DNA of 41,473 nt, taken from NCBI GenBank assembly GCA_040902445.1, contig JBBDXJ010000082.1, positions 1 to 41,473 of the forward strand, written 5' to 3'. The notes below the pieces were generated by a model. That model ran no database searches. It had not been told where the DNA came from and saw only the letters and a program-made list of their open reading frames with translations. Each line of letters starts with the position of its first letter. The stretch's first letter is position 1. The DNA comes from Chryseosolibacter sp040902445. Its GTDB lineage: Bacteria > Bacteroidota > Bacteroidia > Cytophagales > Cyclobacteriaceae. Shown piece after piece: positions 30,593 through 39,661 of the stretch. Both the position numbers and the translations under genes were made by a program.

Positions 30593-33409
30593 TTACCGGC
30601 TCAGGTAGAGGTTGCGTTCAGAGTATATTTTCAGGAAATAATCGTCCATCAGGTCATCAATAAAATAAATAGATTCGCCCGTGGATTTCATCTCCGGCCC
30701 CAGTTCTTTATTCACGTCGGGAAATTTACTGAAAGAAAATACCGGTTCCTTGATGGCATAACCTTTCCGCGTAGGCGAGAACTTAAAGTCTTTCACCTTC
30801 TTTTCCTCAAGCATGACCTTGGTGGCATAATTAACATAAGGCTCGTCGTAGGCTTTGCAGATAAACGGTACTGTTCGGGAAGCCCTGGGGTTTGCCTCGA
30901 TGACGTATACCTTATCATGTTTTATGGCAAACTGAATGTTGATGAGACCTTTCACCTGGAGCGACTGGGCAATCTTATGGGTATATTGTTCGATCTGCTT
31001 CATCACAAAATCTCCAAGATTGTAAGGGGGGAGAACTGCATAGGAATCTCCCGAGTGTATCCCCGCGGGCTCGATATGCTGCATGATCCCTATGATATAG
31101 ACATTATCGCCATCGCAGATAGCGTCTGCCTCCGCTTCAATTGCATTATCGAGAAAATGGTCGAGCAGCACTTTATTTTCAGGAAGATGTTTCCAGATAT
31201 CGAGGATATGGTCTTCGAGTTCCTGTTCGTTGATCACGATCTTCATACTTTGTCCGCCGAGCACGTAGGAAGGGCGCACCAATAACGGAAAGCCTATCTG
31301 TTTACAAACTTCCAGCGCTTCATCCGCATTGCGGGCCACGCCAAAGTCCGGGTAAGGAATGTTAAGATCCTTCAGCAAATTTGAAAACCTTCCACGGTCT
31401 TCGGCCAGGTCAAGCGAATCATAGGAAGTACCAATGATCCTTATACCGTACTTATGGAGTTTCTCTGCAAGTTTCAAAGCGGTTTGTCCACCCAGCTGTA
31501 CGATAACGCCCACGGGTTTTTCATGCTGGATCAGGTCGTACAAATGTTCCCAAAATACCGGTTCGAAGTAAAGTTTGTCAGCAATATCAAAATCAGTTGA
31601 AACCGTTTCAGGATTGCAATTCAGCATAATGGTTTCATACCCGCACTCTTTTGCGGCCAGGACCCCGTGCACACATGAATAGTCGAACTCTATTCCCTGA
31701 CCAATGCGGTTAGGACCGGACCCCAGAACGATCACTTTCTTTTTGTCAGAAACTTTCGATTCATTTTCCTGATCAAAAGTGGAATAATAGTATGGGGTTT
31801 TGGCTTCAAATTCAGCAGCGCAGGTATCCACAAGTTTATAAACCCGGTTAATGCCCATCTCTTTTCTTTTGGCGTGTACTTCACTTTCCAGGCAATCAAG
31901 AAGATGTGCGATCTGGCGATCACAATAACCTTGTTCCTTTGCCTGTTTCATCAACGGCACCGGGATATCATCAAGCGAATATTTTCCGATCTTTTTTTCA
32001 AATTCAACCAGCTCTTCGATCTGTTTGAGAAACCACCTGTCGATCCGCGTTAACTTTTGAATGGTTTTTATGGGTATGCCTAACTTGATCGCGTCATAGA
32101 TATGAAAGATCCTGTTCCAGGTGGGATGTTCAAGGCTGTGCAATAATTCATCCTGTTTGGTAAGGGATTTTCCGTCAGCGCCAAGCCCGTTTCTCCTGAT
32201 CTCCAGTGACTGACAGGCTTTTTGCAAAGCTTCCTGAAAGTTTCTTCCGATGGCCATCACCTCTCCTACGGATTTCATCTGCAAGCCGAGGCTTCTGTCA
32301 GCACCGTGGAATTTATCAAAATTCCAGCGGGGTATTTTTACGATCACATAATCAAGCGCCGGTTCAAAGTAAGCGGTGGTTGTACCAGTAATGGCATTGG
32401 TTAACTCATCGAGGTTGTAACCAATTGAAAGTTTAGCGGCGATCTTGGCGATTGGGTATCCGGTCGCCTTTGAGGCCAGCGCAGAAGAACGTGAAACGCG
32501 TGGATTGATCTCAATACCGATGATCTCATCATAGTTTTCCGGATTCAGGGCAAACTGCACGTTACAACCGCCGGCGAACCGACCTATGCCATTCATCATT
32601 TTGATGGCGAGGTCACGCATCTTCTGGTATGTCGTATCCGGTAAAGTCATCGCGGGCGCGACTGTTATAGAGTCACCTGTATGAATGCCCATTGGATCGA
32701 AATTTTCAATGGAGCAAATTATTATCACGTTACCATTGCCATCCCTGAGCAGTTCAAGTTCGTATTCCTTCCATCCGAAGATACTCTGCTCAACCAAAAC
32801 TTCATGGATGGGCGAAGCGTGGAGACCACGGTCCAGGGCATCATCAAAATCCTCCGGGGTTTTAACAAATCCTCCGCCCGTACCGCCAAGTGTAAACGAC
32901 GGTCGGATCACCAGAGGGAATCCTATTTCCTGGGCTATTTCCTTTCCCATGAGAAATGAGCTGGCGGTAGAACCTTTACATACACCCACGCCCAACTCCT
33001 TCATCTTCAACCTGAATTTTTCGCGATCTTCTGTATTTTCGATGGCCAGGATATCGACGCCAATAATCCGGACGCCATAATGTTGCCAGACTCCGGCTTT
33101 GTCACAATCGATGCAAAGATTCAAAGCCGTTTGTCCGCCCATGGTAGGTAATACGGCATCAATGTTGTGCTTTTCCAGTATCTCGCGAATGGATTTTTTA
33201 GTAAGCGGCTTAAGGTAAATGTGGTCAGCGGTAACTTTATCCGTCATGATCGTTGCCGGATTAGAGTTGATGAGAACCACCTCAATGCCTTCTTCTCTTA
33301 AGGAACGGGAGGCCTGGGAGCCGGCGTAATCAAATTCACACGCCTGACCGATCACGATCGGTCCACTTCCTATGATCAGTACCGAACGAATACTTCTATC
33401 TCTTGGCAT
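30593..33409 (-). CDS. carB: Carbamoyl-phosphate synthase large subunit without the allosteric domain
   Basis: A 938-residue enzyme that makes carbamoyl phosphate from bicarbonate, glutamine-derived ammonia and two ATP, feeding pyrimidine and arginine synthesis. Two ATP-grasp halves are clear: SVLIIGSGPIVIGQACEFDY, then VLVEQSIFGWKEYELELLRD in the first, and VIVLGSGPNRIGQGIEFDYS, then HSGDSYAVLPPYNLGD in the second. The protein ends FIDDLMDDYFLKIYSERNLY soon after EMKSTGES, so the C-terminal MGS-like allosteric domain (about 130 residues in E. coli, total 1073) is missing with a normal stop. The ATG at 33409 (MPRDRSIRSVLIIG) is the family start. The small subunit carA is not in the window; pyrC is at the other end. 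Confidence 0.95.
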   Translation of the reverse strand: MPRDRSIRSVLIIGSGPIVIGQACEFDYAGSQASRSLREEGIEVVLINSNPATIMTDKVTADHIYLKPLTKKSIREILEKHNIDAVLPTMGGQTALNLCIDCDKAGVWQHYGVRIIGVDILAIENTEDREKFRLKMKELGVGVCKGSTASSFLMGKEIAQEIGFPLVIRPSFTLGGTGGGFVKTPEDFDDALDRGLHASPIHEVLVEQSIFGWKEYELELLRDGNGNVIIICSIENFDPMGIHTGDSITVAPAMTLPDTTYQKMRDLAIKMMNGIGRFAGGCNVQFALNPENYDEIIGIEINPRVSRSSALASKATGYPIAKIAAKLSIGYNLDELTNAITGTTTAYFEPALDYVIVKIPRWNFDKFHGADRSLGLQMKSVGEVMAIGRNFQEALQKACQSLEIRRNGLGADGKSLTKQDELLHSLEHPTWNRIFHIYDAIKLGIPIKTIQKLTRIDRWFLKQIEELVEFEKKIGKYSLDDIPVPLMKQAKEQGYCDRQIAHLLDCLESEVHAKRKEMGINRVYKLVDTCAAEFEAKTPYYYSTFDQENESKVSDKKKVIVLGSGPNRIGQGIEFDYSCVHGVLAAKECGYETIMLNCNPETVSTDFDIADKLYFEPVFWEHLYDLIQHEKPVGVIVQLGGQTALKLAEKLHKYGIRIIGTSYDSLDLAEDRGRFSNLLKDLNIPYPDFGVARNADEALEVCKQIGFPLLVRPSYVLGGQSMKIVINEQELEDHILDIWKHLPENKVLLDHFLDNAIEAEADAICDGDNVYIIGIMQHIEPAGIHSGDSYAVLPPYNLGDFVMKQIEQYTHKIAQSLQVKGLINIQFAIKHDKVYVIEANPRASRTVPFICKAYDEPYVNYATKVMLEEKKVKDFKFSPTRKGYAIKEPVFSFSKFPDVNKELGPEMKSTGESIYFIDDLMDDYFLKIYSERNLYLSR

Positions 33410-33441
33410 TGCTTGTTTGGAAAGGGATGAACAAAATTGGG

Positions 33442-33449
33442 CAAAAATA
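33442..33449 (-). promoter_or_regulatory. Candidate -7 element of carB
   Basis: TATTTTTG on the minus strand matches TAnnTTTG, with CTG (one mismatch from TTG) 20 bp upstream. The leader would be about 25 bp to the ATG at 33409. Confidence 0.45.
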
Positions 33450-33544
33450 TACCAGAATTGTTGGATTAACAGGATTAGGTCAATTTTTTTAAAATGTTTT
33501 AGCCATTCCCGGTTCAGATAATCTTTTACCACAAAAAGGGTAAG

Positions 33545-33568
33545 TGGCGCCGTCTTTGCTTTGCGCCA
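33545..33568. repeat. GGCGCC/GCGCC palindromic element
   Basis: TGGCGC (33545-33550) pairs with GCGCCA (33563-33568) around a T-rich loop. A second element with TGGCGCC followed by TTGCGCC lies at 40216-40229. Both are downstream of genes but lack T-runs. Confidence 0.35.
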
Positions 33569-33630
33569 AACATTGTTATCGCTGGAGCGATCTTGATTTT
33601 GAAGCCAACCTCAGGGGATGGCCACGGTGT

Positions 33631-36171
33631 TTAATGAGCAATCTTCAAAAATTTCCGGATATAAGTTCTATTTTCTACTCTCGCCCTCAATACGTAGAGG
33701 CCTTCGGTAATTGATTGAACACGGATATTTTTCTTTGTCACCCCTGATGTTGTAAGCCACTCTTCAGAAAAAACTATTCTTCCCTGCAGATCCGAGATCT
33801 GAATGCTTGCAGGTTTATTTTGGGAACTGAAAAATTCTACAAAGAGATCTTCTTGTGCGGGCACCGGGTAAATTTTCAACTCTGATGAAAGCGGTTGTTC
33901 AACATCCGTGACGGGCTCCTGTATGGATAAGTTGTCAATCGCCCAACCCCAGCCGTGTGCGAACTGGTCTGCAAAGAGCCTGAAGCGGACGAGTACTTCA
34001 TCACCTTCCGCGAACTTCCCGTTCTCCAGCATGTTAATCGTCCTTTCGCGATAGAGCGTTGAATCACCCTCCGATTGCGAATTATCATCGCTCATCGTAC
34101 TGTTATAACGGGTGAGCCACACGTCGTGATTGCGTGAATCATAACCGGGTGCAAAGATCTCCCAGCTAATTCCTTCGTCGACAGAGCCCTCAACAACTAC
34201 ATAATCAAAAAAATCATTATCTCCGAATTCCGATCCCGCTTCGCCTGGCTCTACCAGAACAATTTCCTCAAACTTGATTACAGGATTTATACTACTGATG
34301 CGTATGGGTATCTGTAATTGGTACGTATAATGGCTTTCGTCGTTCGGGCCACTTCCATTCTTATAAGGGTGATCGCTGTGGATAGCGCCATTGTTAAATC
34401 CGGCAGGGGTTGTGGTAGAAAAGCTATTCCCGAAGAAATCACCTGAAGGTTCATTAAAATGATTGACATATAAATTCTGTACAGGCATGATTCCGGTTAC
34501 AGTAACTACATTATATCCTTCGAGCGGAAGTTGGGCCGTATTTTCCGCAGCAGCCATGTCGACGGCAACGATGCGGTATCCGAGCTCATCTCCGATCGCC
34601 AGGACAGGAAGTTCAATGGCAGCTGTATATTCATCCGTGCCGCCTGCGTTTTGCATAACTTTTGTCTGGACCGGGCCGTCATTCACCAGGTATTCAACTA
34701 CTACCTCTTTTAGGCCGAGGTTGTCCATAACTTCTGCTATCAACAAAAGTTCTGTATCGCCTTCAAAAATAAAACTTACCGGCTCATGTGTGATCTCCGG
34801 GGAAACAAAATCAGGGCCGATGCTAAAAAAATGAGTTCCCTGTTGAGGTTGTTCGCCTGCATCGTGAATGATTCCGGGGTTTGTAAAAGTCCGGTTTGCA
34901 TCGTCCACGACGGAAATAAAATAGGCGTAGGCCATGACGTTCGTGGCTCCGGGAAGGAAAGATTGAAATTGATCCGGCACTCCTGTGGGTGTCATATTCA
35001 GGATGGTAAAATTTGTACCATCTGTTGTATAATGAAGTTTCACCTGGTCAGGATCAAATCCGTTATCGCTCGTAATGATGGCGGTAACTTCATAGGGTAC
35101 ACCATCACCGACTTCGGTATCTTTTAAAGGTACATGGTCAATATTGGTATGGACCCATCCCATATCACTTAACATTGCCAGGGCCACATTTCCCGGATCA
35201 TGGATCGATTCGGCAAAAGCGATTTGTGGGGTCATGAGTCTGTTTGCGTCCGCCGGACCGCTGAAAGTGCTCTCATCAAGGTGCGAAATGCTTGATCCAT
35301 TATCAAAAGTTGCGGGAGCATAGAGTTCAGGCCTTGCACCTCCCAGCGCGGCAACAGAGAGAGGACTATCAAAGAACACGTTAGTGCTGCGCAGAACAGT
35401 CCCTAACTGACTGGAGGGCGATTCAAAATCATGAACCAGGTTCTTATCTGAAGCATCCTGCACAAAAACATCAAAAATAAATGGAACGGATTCATTTCCG
35501 CTGGCTAAGCCGACACTTCCCTGCGTACCTTCAACGTTGTAGGTATCCGTAAATCCTAACCCATGGGCTATCTCATGAAGAACAATTGTCACCATATCCA
35601 TTTTTCCGGCCGGCGTGTTTCCGTCTGTTCCGAAATACCAGGCTGTATTGCTGTTAAAGGAAGCTACGATGTCGGCTTCGGACGGTCCGTTTATTTGCCG
35701 ACGCGTGATCTTTTCCGCGAGGGCAACCGGGTAAAAAGTATTCATATGCTGTTCACCTCCGAAGTTAGCATAAGCACTTCCCCAAAGGGCTTGTCCAAGT
35801 ACTCCAAGGCTTAGCTCCGTCCATTCAGCGCGAACTCTTATAGGAATGGACGAAGTAAGTTCACTTTCCCAGATGTCGAGGGCGTATTGAAATGCGGTTT
35901 TGGCAAGATTGTCCGGGGGAAAATTGATGTACTCAACCTCGAATACCGCAGTCTTCGTTCTGCCCGTTGCCCTTTGGTACAATTGTTTAAATCTATCAGA
36001 CACGGGCACATGATCAGGCCGGTTTTCGGTACTGTAATAGCAAACGACAGGTTTGTCAGGCTTGATCGTCAGCATTTGCTGAGCTTTACCCCATTGGACG
36101 GTGCACACGGTGAGGATCAGGCCAATTGCTGACAGGACGAATGCCCTCATAAGTTTTTTCGATTTCAGCAC
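33631..36171 (-). CDS. Secreted zinc metalloprotease with type IX secretion sorting domain
   Basis: An 846-residue exported protease. A signal peptide covers about residues 5-31 (FVLSAIGLILTVCTVQWGKA); a start at the second Met (residue 8) is also possible. HEIAHGLGFTD at residues 199-209 is a metzincin-like HExxHxxGxxD zinc site, with Glu200 catalytic. The middle (about 330-560) has Ig/fibronectin-like beta domains, and about 570-750 a carbohydrate/adhesion-like region. The last 75 residues are a T9SS type A sorting domain: IYPVPAQEDLFVEF, ISDLQGRIVF and GLYVLRARVENRTYIRKFLK. It should cross the outer membrane by T9SS and digest external protein. It lies upstream of carB and downstream of the M19 dipeptidase gene on the same strand. 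Confidence 0.88.
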   Translation of the reverse strand: MLKSKKLMRAFVLSAIGLILTVCTVQWGKAQQMLTIKPDKPVVCYYSTENRPDHVPVSDRFKQLYQRATGRTKTAVFEVEYINFPPDNLAKTAFQYALDIWESELTSSIPIRVRAEWTELSLGVLGQALWGSAYANFGGEQHMNTFYPVALAEKITRRQINGPSEADIVASFNSNTAWYFGTDGNTPAGKMDMVTIVLHEIAHGLGFTDTYNVEGTQGSVGLASGNESVPFIFDVFVQDASDKNLVHDFESPSSQLGTVLRSTNVFFDSPLSVAALGGARPELYAPATFDNGSSISHLDESTFSGPADANRLMTPQIAFAESIHDPGNVALAMLSDMGWVHTNIDHVPLKDTEVGDGVPYEVTAIITSDNGFDPDQVKLHYTTDGTNFTILNMTPTGVPDQFQSFLPGATNVMAYAYFISVVDDANRTFTNPGIIHDAGEQPQQGTHFFSIGPDFVSPEITHEPVSFIFEGDTELLLIAEVMDNLGLKEVVVEYLVNDGPVQTKVMQNAGGTDEYTAAIELPVLAIGDELGYRIVAVDMAAAENTAQLPLEGYNVVTVTGIMPVQNLYVNHFNEPSGDFFGNSFSTTTPAGFNNGAIHSDHPYKNGSGPNDESHYTYQLQIPIRISSINPVIKFEEIVLVEPGEAGSEFGDNDFFDYVVVEGSVDEGISWEIFAPGYDSRNHDVWLTRYNSTMSDDNSQSEGDSTLYRERTINMLENGKFAEGDEVLVRFRLFADQFAHGWGWAIDNLSIQEPVTDVEQPLSSELKIYPVPAQEDLFVEFFSSQNKPASIQISDLQGRIVFSEEWLTTSGVTKKNIRVQSITEGLYVLRARVENRTYIRKFLKIAH

Positions 36172-36259
36172 TGTTTCAAACTACATGCCTGGAATGCTCT
36201 TAACGTAACCTGCAAATTAATATTATCAGGCCAATATTCTGATGATTCACTGAAACTGG

Positions 36260-37510
36260 CTACAACATTTCTGCCTGGTCAATGACTTGATTCCACACGC
36301 GGAAAAGGTTTTTATAACAGATCTTTTCGATATCTCCGAACGTATATCCGCGCTTAAGAAGTTCAGCAATGAGGTTTGGATAGGCTGACACATCCTTCAA
36401 TCCTACTGGCAGGCTATCACCAACTCCATCGTAATCAGAGCCAATGCCGACATGGTCAATGCCTGCAAGTTTTATTACGTGGTCAATATGATCCGCAACA
36501 CGTGCCACATCGGAAAACAATTCTTTATGATGCTTTCCAAACTGGTCAATAATCGGCTGTGCTTCACGGTCCCTGGAGGTGAGGTTTTTTGAAATGAGGA
36601 TGTCTTCAAGTGAATCACGCAGGACATCATTTTTTTGAGCAATGGAGTCCAGGAAATAGGCGCCGAAATTTATCTGGATCACCCCGCCGTTTTTAGCCAG
36701 AAGGCGGATCATATCGTCAGACATATTTCGCTGAAACCCCGGGGTAAAATAACGGCATGAGGAGTGTGAAGCAATTGCCGGTACCTGCGTAATCTTCATC
36801 ACATCATAAAATGCGCTATCCGACACGTGTGAAATATCCACCATAATTCCCAGCCTGTTCATTTCTGAGACTACCTTTTCACCAAAAGGGCTGAGTCCAT
36901 TCCAGGTACTGGTTGAGTCGTATGATGAATCGCATATTTGGTTGTCTTTACCATGAGTGAGTGTTATGTATCGGATGCCGCGGTCAAAGAAATATTTCAC
37001 ATTCCCAAGATCATTGCCAATAGGGGCTCCATTCTCCATTCCCATGGGCAGCGAAATTTTTCCTGCCTCTGTATTAGCTTCAATTTCATCCGGTGACCGG
37101 GCCAGCGCAAATTTTTCCGGGAGGGCTCCCGCAATTCCTTCGATCATATTGATAAGCGTGTCGGCCAACAATTTTCCCATATCCGGCTTTAGCTGATTGG
37201 ATGAGGGTATGTAGATTGACATAAATGGTGCATCCAGGCCGCCCTTTTTAGCCCGTTCATAGTCAAAATCACCTTCTGCGGAATTGACAGGAATTCCGAG
37301 ATATTTGGGCTCAAGGCGGAAATTTTTACTGCTCAGGCGATAAGGCAGATCAACGTGCGTATCCACAAGAATATAAGCTTGCGCAAGGGAGTCTGCAATG
37401 TCAAGGATTTCCGCTCTGGACCGAGTTGAAAAATCTTTCGATTTATCAACTGTATGGCAACCAGCCAGAAAAAGTGCGAGTAAGCAGGCATATACTATCT
37501 TTATTTTCAT
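36260..37510 (-). CDS. Membrane dipeptidase-like lipoprotein (M19)
   Basis: A 416-residue zinc dipeptidase of the renal dipeptidase family, which cleaves dipeptides, in some members with a D-residue. The lipoprotein signal is MKIKIVYACLLALFLAGC, with Cys at 18. DTHVDLPY at about 50-57 supplies the HxD metal ligands, YITLTHGKDNQICDSS the next His, VDISHVSDSAFYDV and ASHSSCR further ligands, and HVGIGSDYDGVGDSLP is the family's C-terminal motif. Length is normal. It lies upstream of the T9SS protease on the same strand with 88 bp between, so the pair may act in extracellular-to-periplasmic peptide use. A weak TACCTTTC element precedes the gene. Confidence 0.93.
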   Translation of the reverse strand: MKIKIVYACLLALFLAGCHTVDKSKDFSTRSRAEILDIADSLAQAYILVDTHVDLPYRLSSKNFRLEPKYLGIPVNSAEGDFDYERAKKGGLDAPFMSIYIPSSNQLKPDMGKLLADTLINMIEGIAGALPEKFALARSPDEIEANTEAGKISLPMGMENGAPIGNDLGNVKYFFDRGIRYITLTHGKDNQICDSSYDSTSTWNGLSPFGEKVVSEMNRLGIMVDISHVSDSAFYDVMKITQVPAIASHSSCRYFTPGFQRNMSDDMIRLLAKNGGVIQINFGAYFLDSIAQKNDVLRDSLEDILISKNLTSRDREAQPIIDQFGKHHKELFSDVARVADHIDHVIKLAGIDHVGIGSDYDGVGDSLPVGLKDVSAYPNLIAELLKRGYTFGDIEKICYKNLFRVWNQVIDQAEML

Positions 37511-37622
37511 GTCAATAAACTGGGAAAGGTATATTTATGCAAAAGTCATACATTGTTGATTTGAAATAGCATGGGATGGCGAGCATAATCAACGCAATTT
37601 GTAAAAATGTAAATCATTTAAA

Positions 37623-37871
37623 TTGTTTCCGTCAAAAGAACTTCCGCCCATCACAAAATCCCAGCTGGCGCTGCGCAACGGACAGGATAAACCCGAAATT
37701 TGGGTAGCTTTCAATAATCTGGTTTATGACGTGACTGCGTCGAGGCTTTGGTTAAAGGGCAAGCATTATGAACATTGGGCAGGCCAGGACTTATCGGAAG
37801 AACTAAAGGATGCCCCACATACAGACAAGGTTTTTGATAAATTCAAGGTAATCGGAAAGCTCAAGATTTAA
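37623..37871 (+). CDS. Cytochrome b5-like heme/steroid-binding protein
   Basis: An 82-residue single-domain protein. EIWVAFNNLVYDVTASRLW and GKHYEHWAGQDLSEELKDAP give the cytochrome b5/MAPR pattern, with GKHYEHWAGQDLS the heme-side loop. The paired axial His residues of true cytochrome b5 are not both obvious, so it may bind heme as the MAPR group does. There is no in-frame ATG after the upstream stop at 37602; the reading starts at a TTG (37623). The protein has no membrane helix or signal, so it is cytosolic. It lies between the divergent dipeptidase gene and the kinase operon. Function unknown. Confidence 0.72.
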   Translation: MFPSKELPPITKSQLALRNGQDKPEIWVAFNNLVYDVTASRLWLKGKHYEHWAGQDLSEELKDAPHTDKVFDKFKVIGKLKI

Positions 37872-37924
37872 TGATTTATTTCAAGGCACACGAACACTTG
37901 CTTTTAACAATTCAATTCAAATTT

Positions 37925-37932
37925 TAGCTTTG
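37925..37932 (+). promoter_or_regulatory. Candidate -7 element of the kinase-murQ operon
   Basis: TAGCTTTG matches TAnnTTTG, 40 bp before the kinase ATG. TTT (one mismatch from TTG) lies 20 bp upstream. Confidence 0.45.
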
Positions 37933-37972
37933 CACATTCACTGGTGGCGCACACTCCAGGTTTACTGACCAC

Positions 37973-38821
37973 ATGATCTTAATAGCGGATAGCGGAGGCT
38001 CCAAAACAGACTGGAGGCTCATTTTGAAAAATGGCAATATCGATCAGGCGAGCGCGCCTGGTTTCAATCCCTATTATCAGCCTATAGAAGATCTCAAAAG
38101 AAATGTGCAGGATGTCCTGCTGCCAAAAATCCCCGACAACGAGCTCGTAGATCAGATCTATTTCTACGGAGCAGGTGTGTCGTCAGTTAAAAACCAACTG
38201 ACAATAAAAAGCGCTTTTCTGGAATACTTTCCCCAGGCCCAGATCGAGATCGGATGGGATCTTCTGGCAGCTGCGCGGGCATTATGCGGGAAGGAACCGG
38301 GCATTGCGTGCATCATGGGCACGGGCTCCAATTCATGTTTGTATGACGGAAAAAATATCATTGATAATGTAGCGAACCTCGGGTGGATACTCGCAGATGA
38401 AGGATCCGGCGCGAATATTGGCAGGAAGTTTCTTGTAGATTACCTCCGTAAAAAATTACCCGAGACGCTGGCAAAACAATTTCATGCGAGGTTTCCCATG
38501 ACACGCGAGGAATTTCTTGAAAAAGTCTATCAGCAGGAAAAGCCCAGCGCCTTTCTCGCAAGCTTTGCAAAATTTGTTTTTCAGCATTTGAAAGAGCCGT
38601 ATTGTTACGAATTGATGTATTCAAGCTTTGCCGAATTCTATGAGAACAACGTAATGAAATACGAGAACTATAAAAATCTGAAAGTTCATTTCACTGGCTC
38701 TATTGCATTTTATTTCAGCGATATTTTGCGCCAGGTTGCCAATGATAAGGGAATAACCGTCAAAAATATTCTCGAAGGCCCTATTGCGGGCCTGACTTTA
38801 TATCACACTCAAAAGGTGTAG
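37973..38821 (+). CDS. BadF/BadG-type N-acetylhexosamine kinase (MurK-like candidate)
   Basis: A 282-residue ASKHA-fold kinase. The phosphate 1 motif is IADSGGSKTDWRL at the N-terminus, the phosphate 2 motif is CIMGTGSNSCLYD near 110-123, and WILADEGSGANIGRKFL and HFTGSIAFYFSD complete the ATP site. Relatives phosphorylate N-acetylglucosamine or N-acetylmuramic acid; Clostridium and Tannerella MurK belong to this family. The gene is followed 24 bp later by murQ, so phosphorylation of MurNAc to MurNAc-6-phosphate, the MurQ substrate, is the best guess. There is no phosphotransferase system here that could do this instead. Sugar specificity is not proven by the sequence. Confidence 0.85.
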   Translation: MILIADSGGSKTDWRLILKNGNIDQASAPGFNPYYQPIEDLKRNVQDVLLPKIPDNELVDQIYFYGAGVSSVKNQLTIKSAFLEYFPQAQIEIGWDLLAAARALCGKEPGIACIMGTGSNSCLYDGKNIIDNVANLGWILADEGSGANIGRKFLVDYLRKKLPETLAKQFHARFPMTREEFLEKVYQQEKPSAFLASFAKFVFQHLKEPYCYELMYSSFAEFYENNVMKYENYKNLKVHFTGSIAFYFSDILRQVANDKGITVKNILEGPIAGLTLYHTQKV

Positions 38822-38845
38822 CCTTAACAAGCGCATCCCTCTGCT

Positions 38846-39661
38846 ATGTCTACTACAGAATCTTCGTCATCCTATAGCGATCTCGAGCACATGAGTATTA
38901 ATCAATTGCTGACAAATATTAACAAGGAAGATAAAACCGTTCCCTTCGCTATTGAAAAAGTAATCCCTCAGATAGAAAAACTGGTCAACGAAATTGTAAA
39001 ACAAATGGCTGATGGTGGCCGGCTTTTTTACATTGGCGCAGGCACCAGCGGGAGGCTTGGTGTCCTGGATGCTTCTGAAATTCCGCCGACATATGGAATG
39101 TCGCACGGTAAAGTAATTGGTCTCATTGCCGGTGGCGATACCGCTATTCGCAAAGCCGTTGAGCATGCCGAAGATGATATAGCCCAGGCGTGGAAGGATT
39201 TGATGGTGTATGACATCAGCAAAAAAGACGTCCTGGTCGGCATTGCCGCAAGCGGTCGCACGCCTTATGTTGTGGGCGGCTTAAAAGAAGCGAAGGTAAA
39301 TGGGATCATTACCGGCTGTATAGTTTGTAACACCGGCTCGGAGGTGGCCAGGCATGCAATTTTTCCGATTGAAGTAGTCGTGGGTCCGGAATTTGTGACC
39401 GGGAGTACTCGCATGAAATCCGGTACTGCACAGAAACTTATCCTCAATATGATCACTACCGCGACTATGATCCGGCTTGGCAGGGTAAAAGGAAATAAGA
39501 TGGTGGATATGCAGTTAACCAATAATAAGCTTGTCGACCGGGGAACGAGAATGGTGATGGAAGAACTGTCCGTTTCGCGGGAGGAGGCCGAACATTTGTT
39601 AAAAGAATTCGGTTCGGTGCGAAAGGCTGTTGAAAGCCGAAGAGGCCATGCACGACATTGA
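38846..39661 (+). CDS. murQ: N-acetylmuramic acid 6-phosphate etherase
   Basis: A 271-residue SIS-domain lyase that cuts the lactyl ether of MurNAc-6-phosphate to give GlcNAc-6-phosphate and D-lactate. LFYIGAGTSGRLGVLDASEI is diagnostic; the Glu in DASE (residue 78) is the probable acid/base residue, and VVVGPEFVTGSTRMKSGTAQ the second SIS signature. Length is slightly below E. coli (298), mostly from the C-terminus. It is the second gene of the kinase operon and overlaps the next gene by 14 bp. GlcNAc-6-phosphate made here could feed amino sugar pools, which is of interest because glmS in the same window is broken. Confidence 0.95.
   Translation: MSTTESSSSYSDLEHMSINQLLTNINKEDKTVPFAIEKVIPQIEKLVNEIVKQMADGGRLFYIGAGTSGRLGVLDASEIPPTYGMSHGKVIGLIAGGDTAIRKAVEHAEDDIAQAWKDLMVYDISKKDVLVGIAASGRTPYVVGGLKEAKVNGIITGCIVCNTGSEVARHAIFPIEVVVGPEFVTGSTRMKSGTAQKLILNMITTATMIRLGRVKGNKMVDMQLTNNKLVDRGTRMVMEELSVSREEAEHLLKEFGSVRKAVESRRGHARH

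Noticed and set aside
30566..31285. 239-codon open frame on the plus strand inside carB
   Set aside because: It lies wholly antisense to a strongly conserved enzyme and its translation shows no family pattern.
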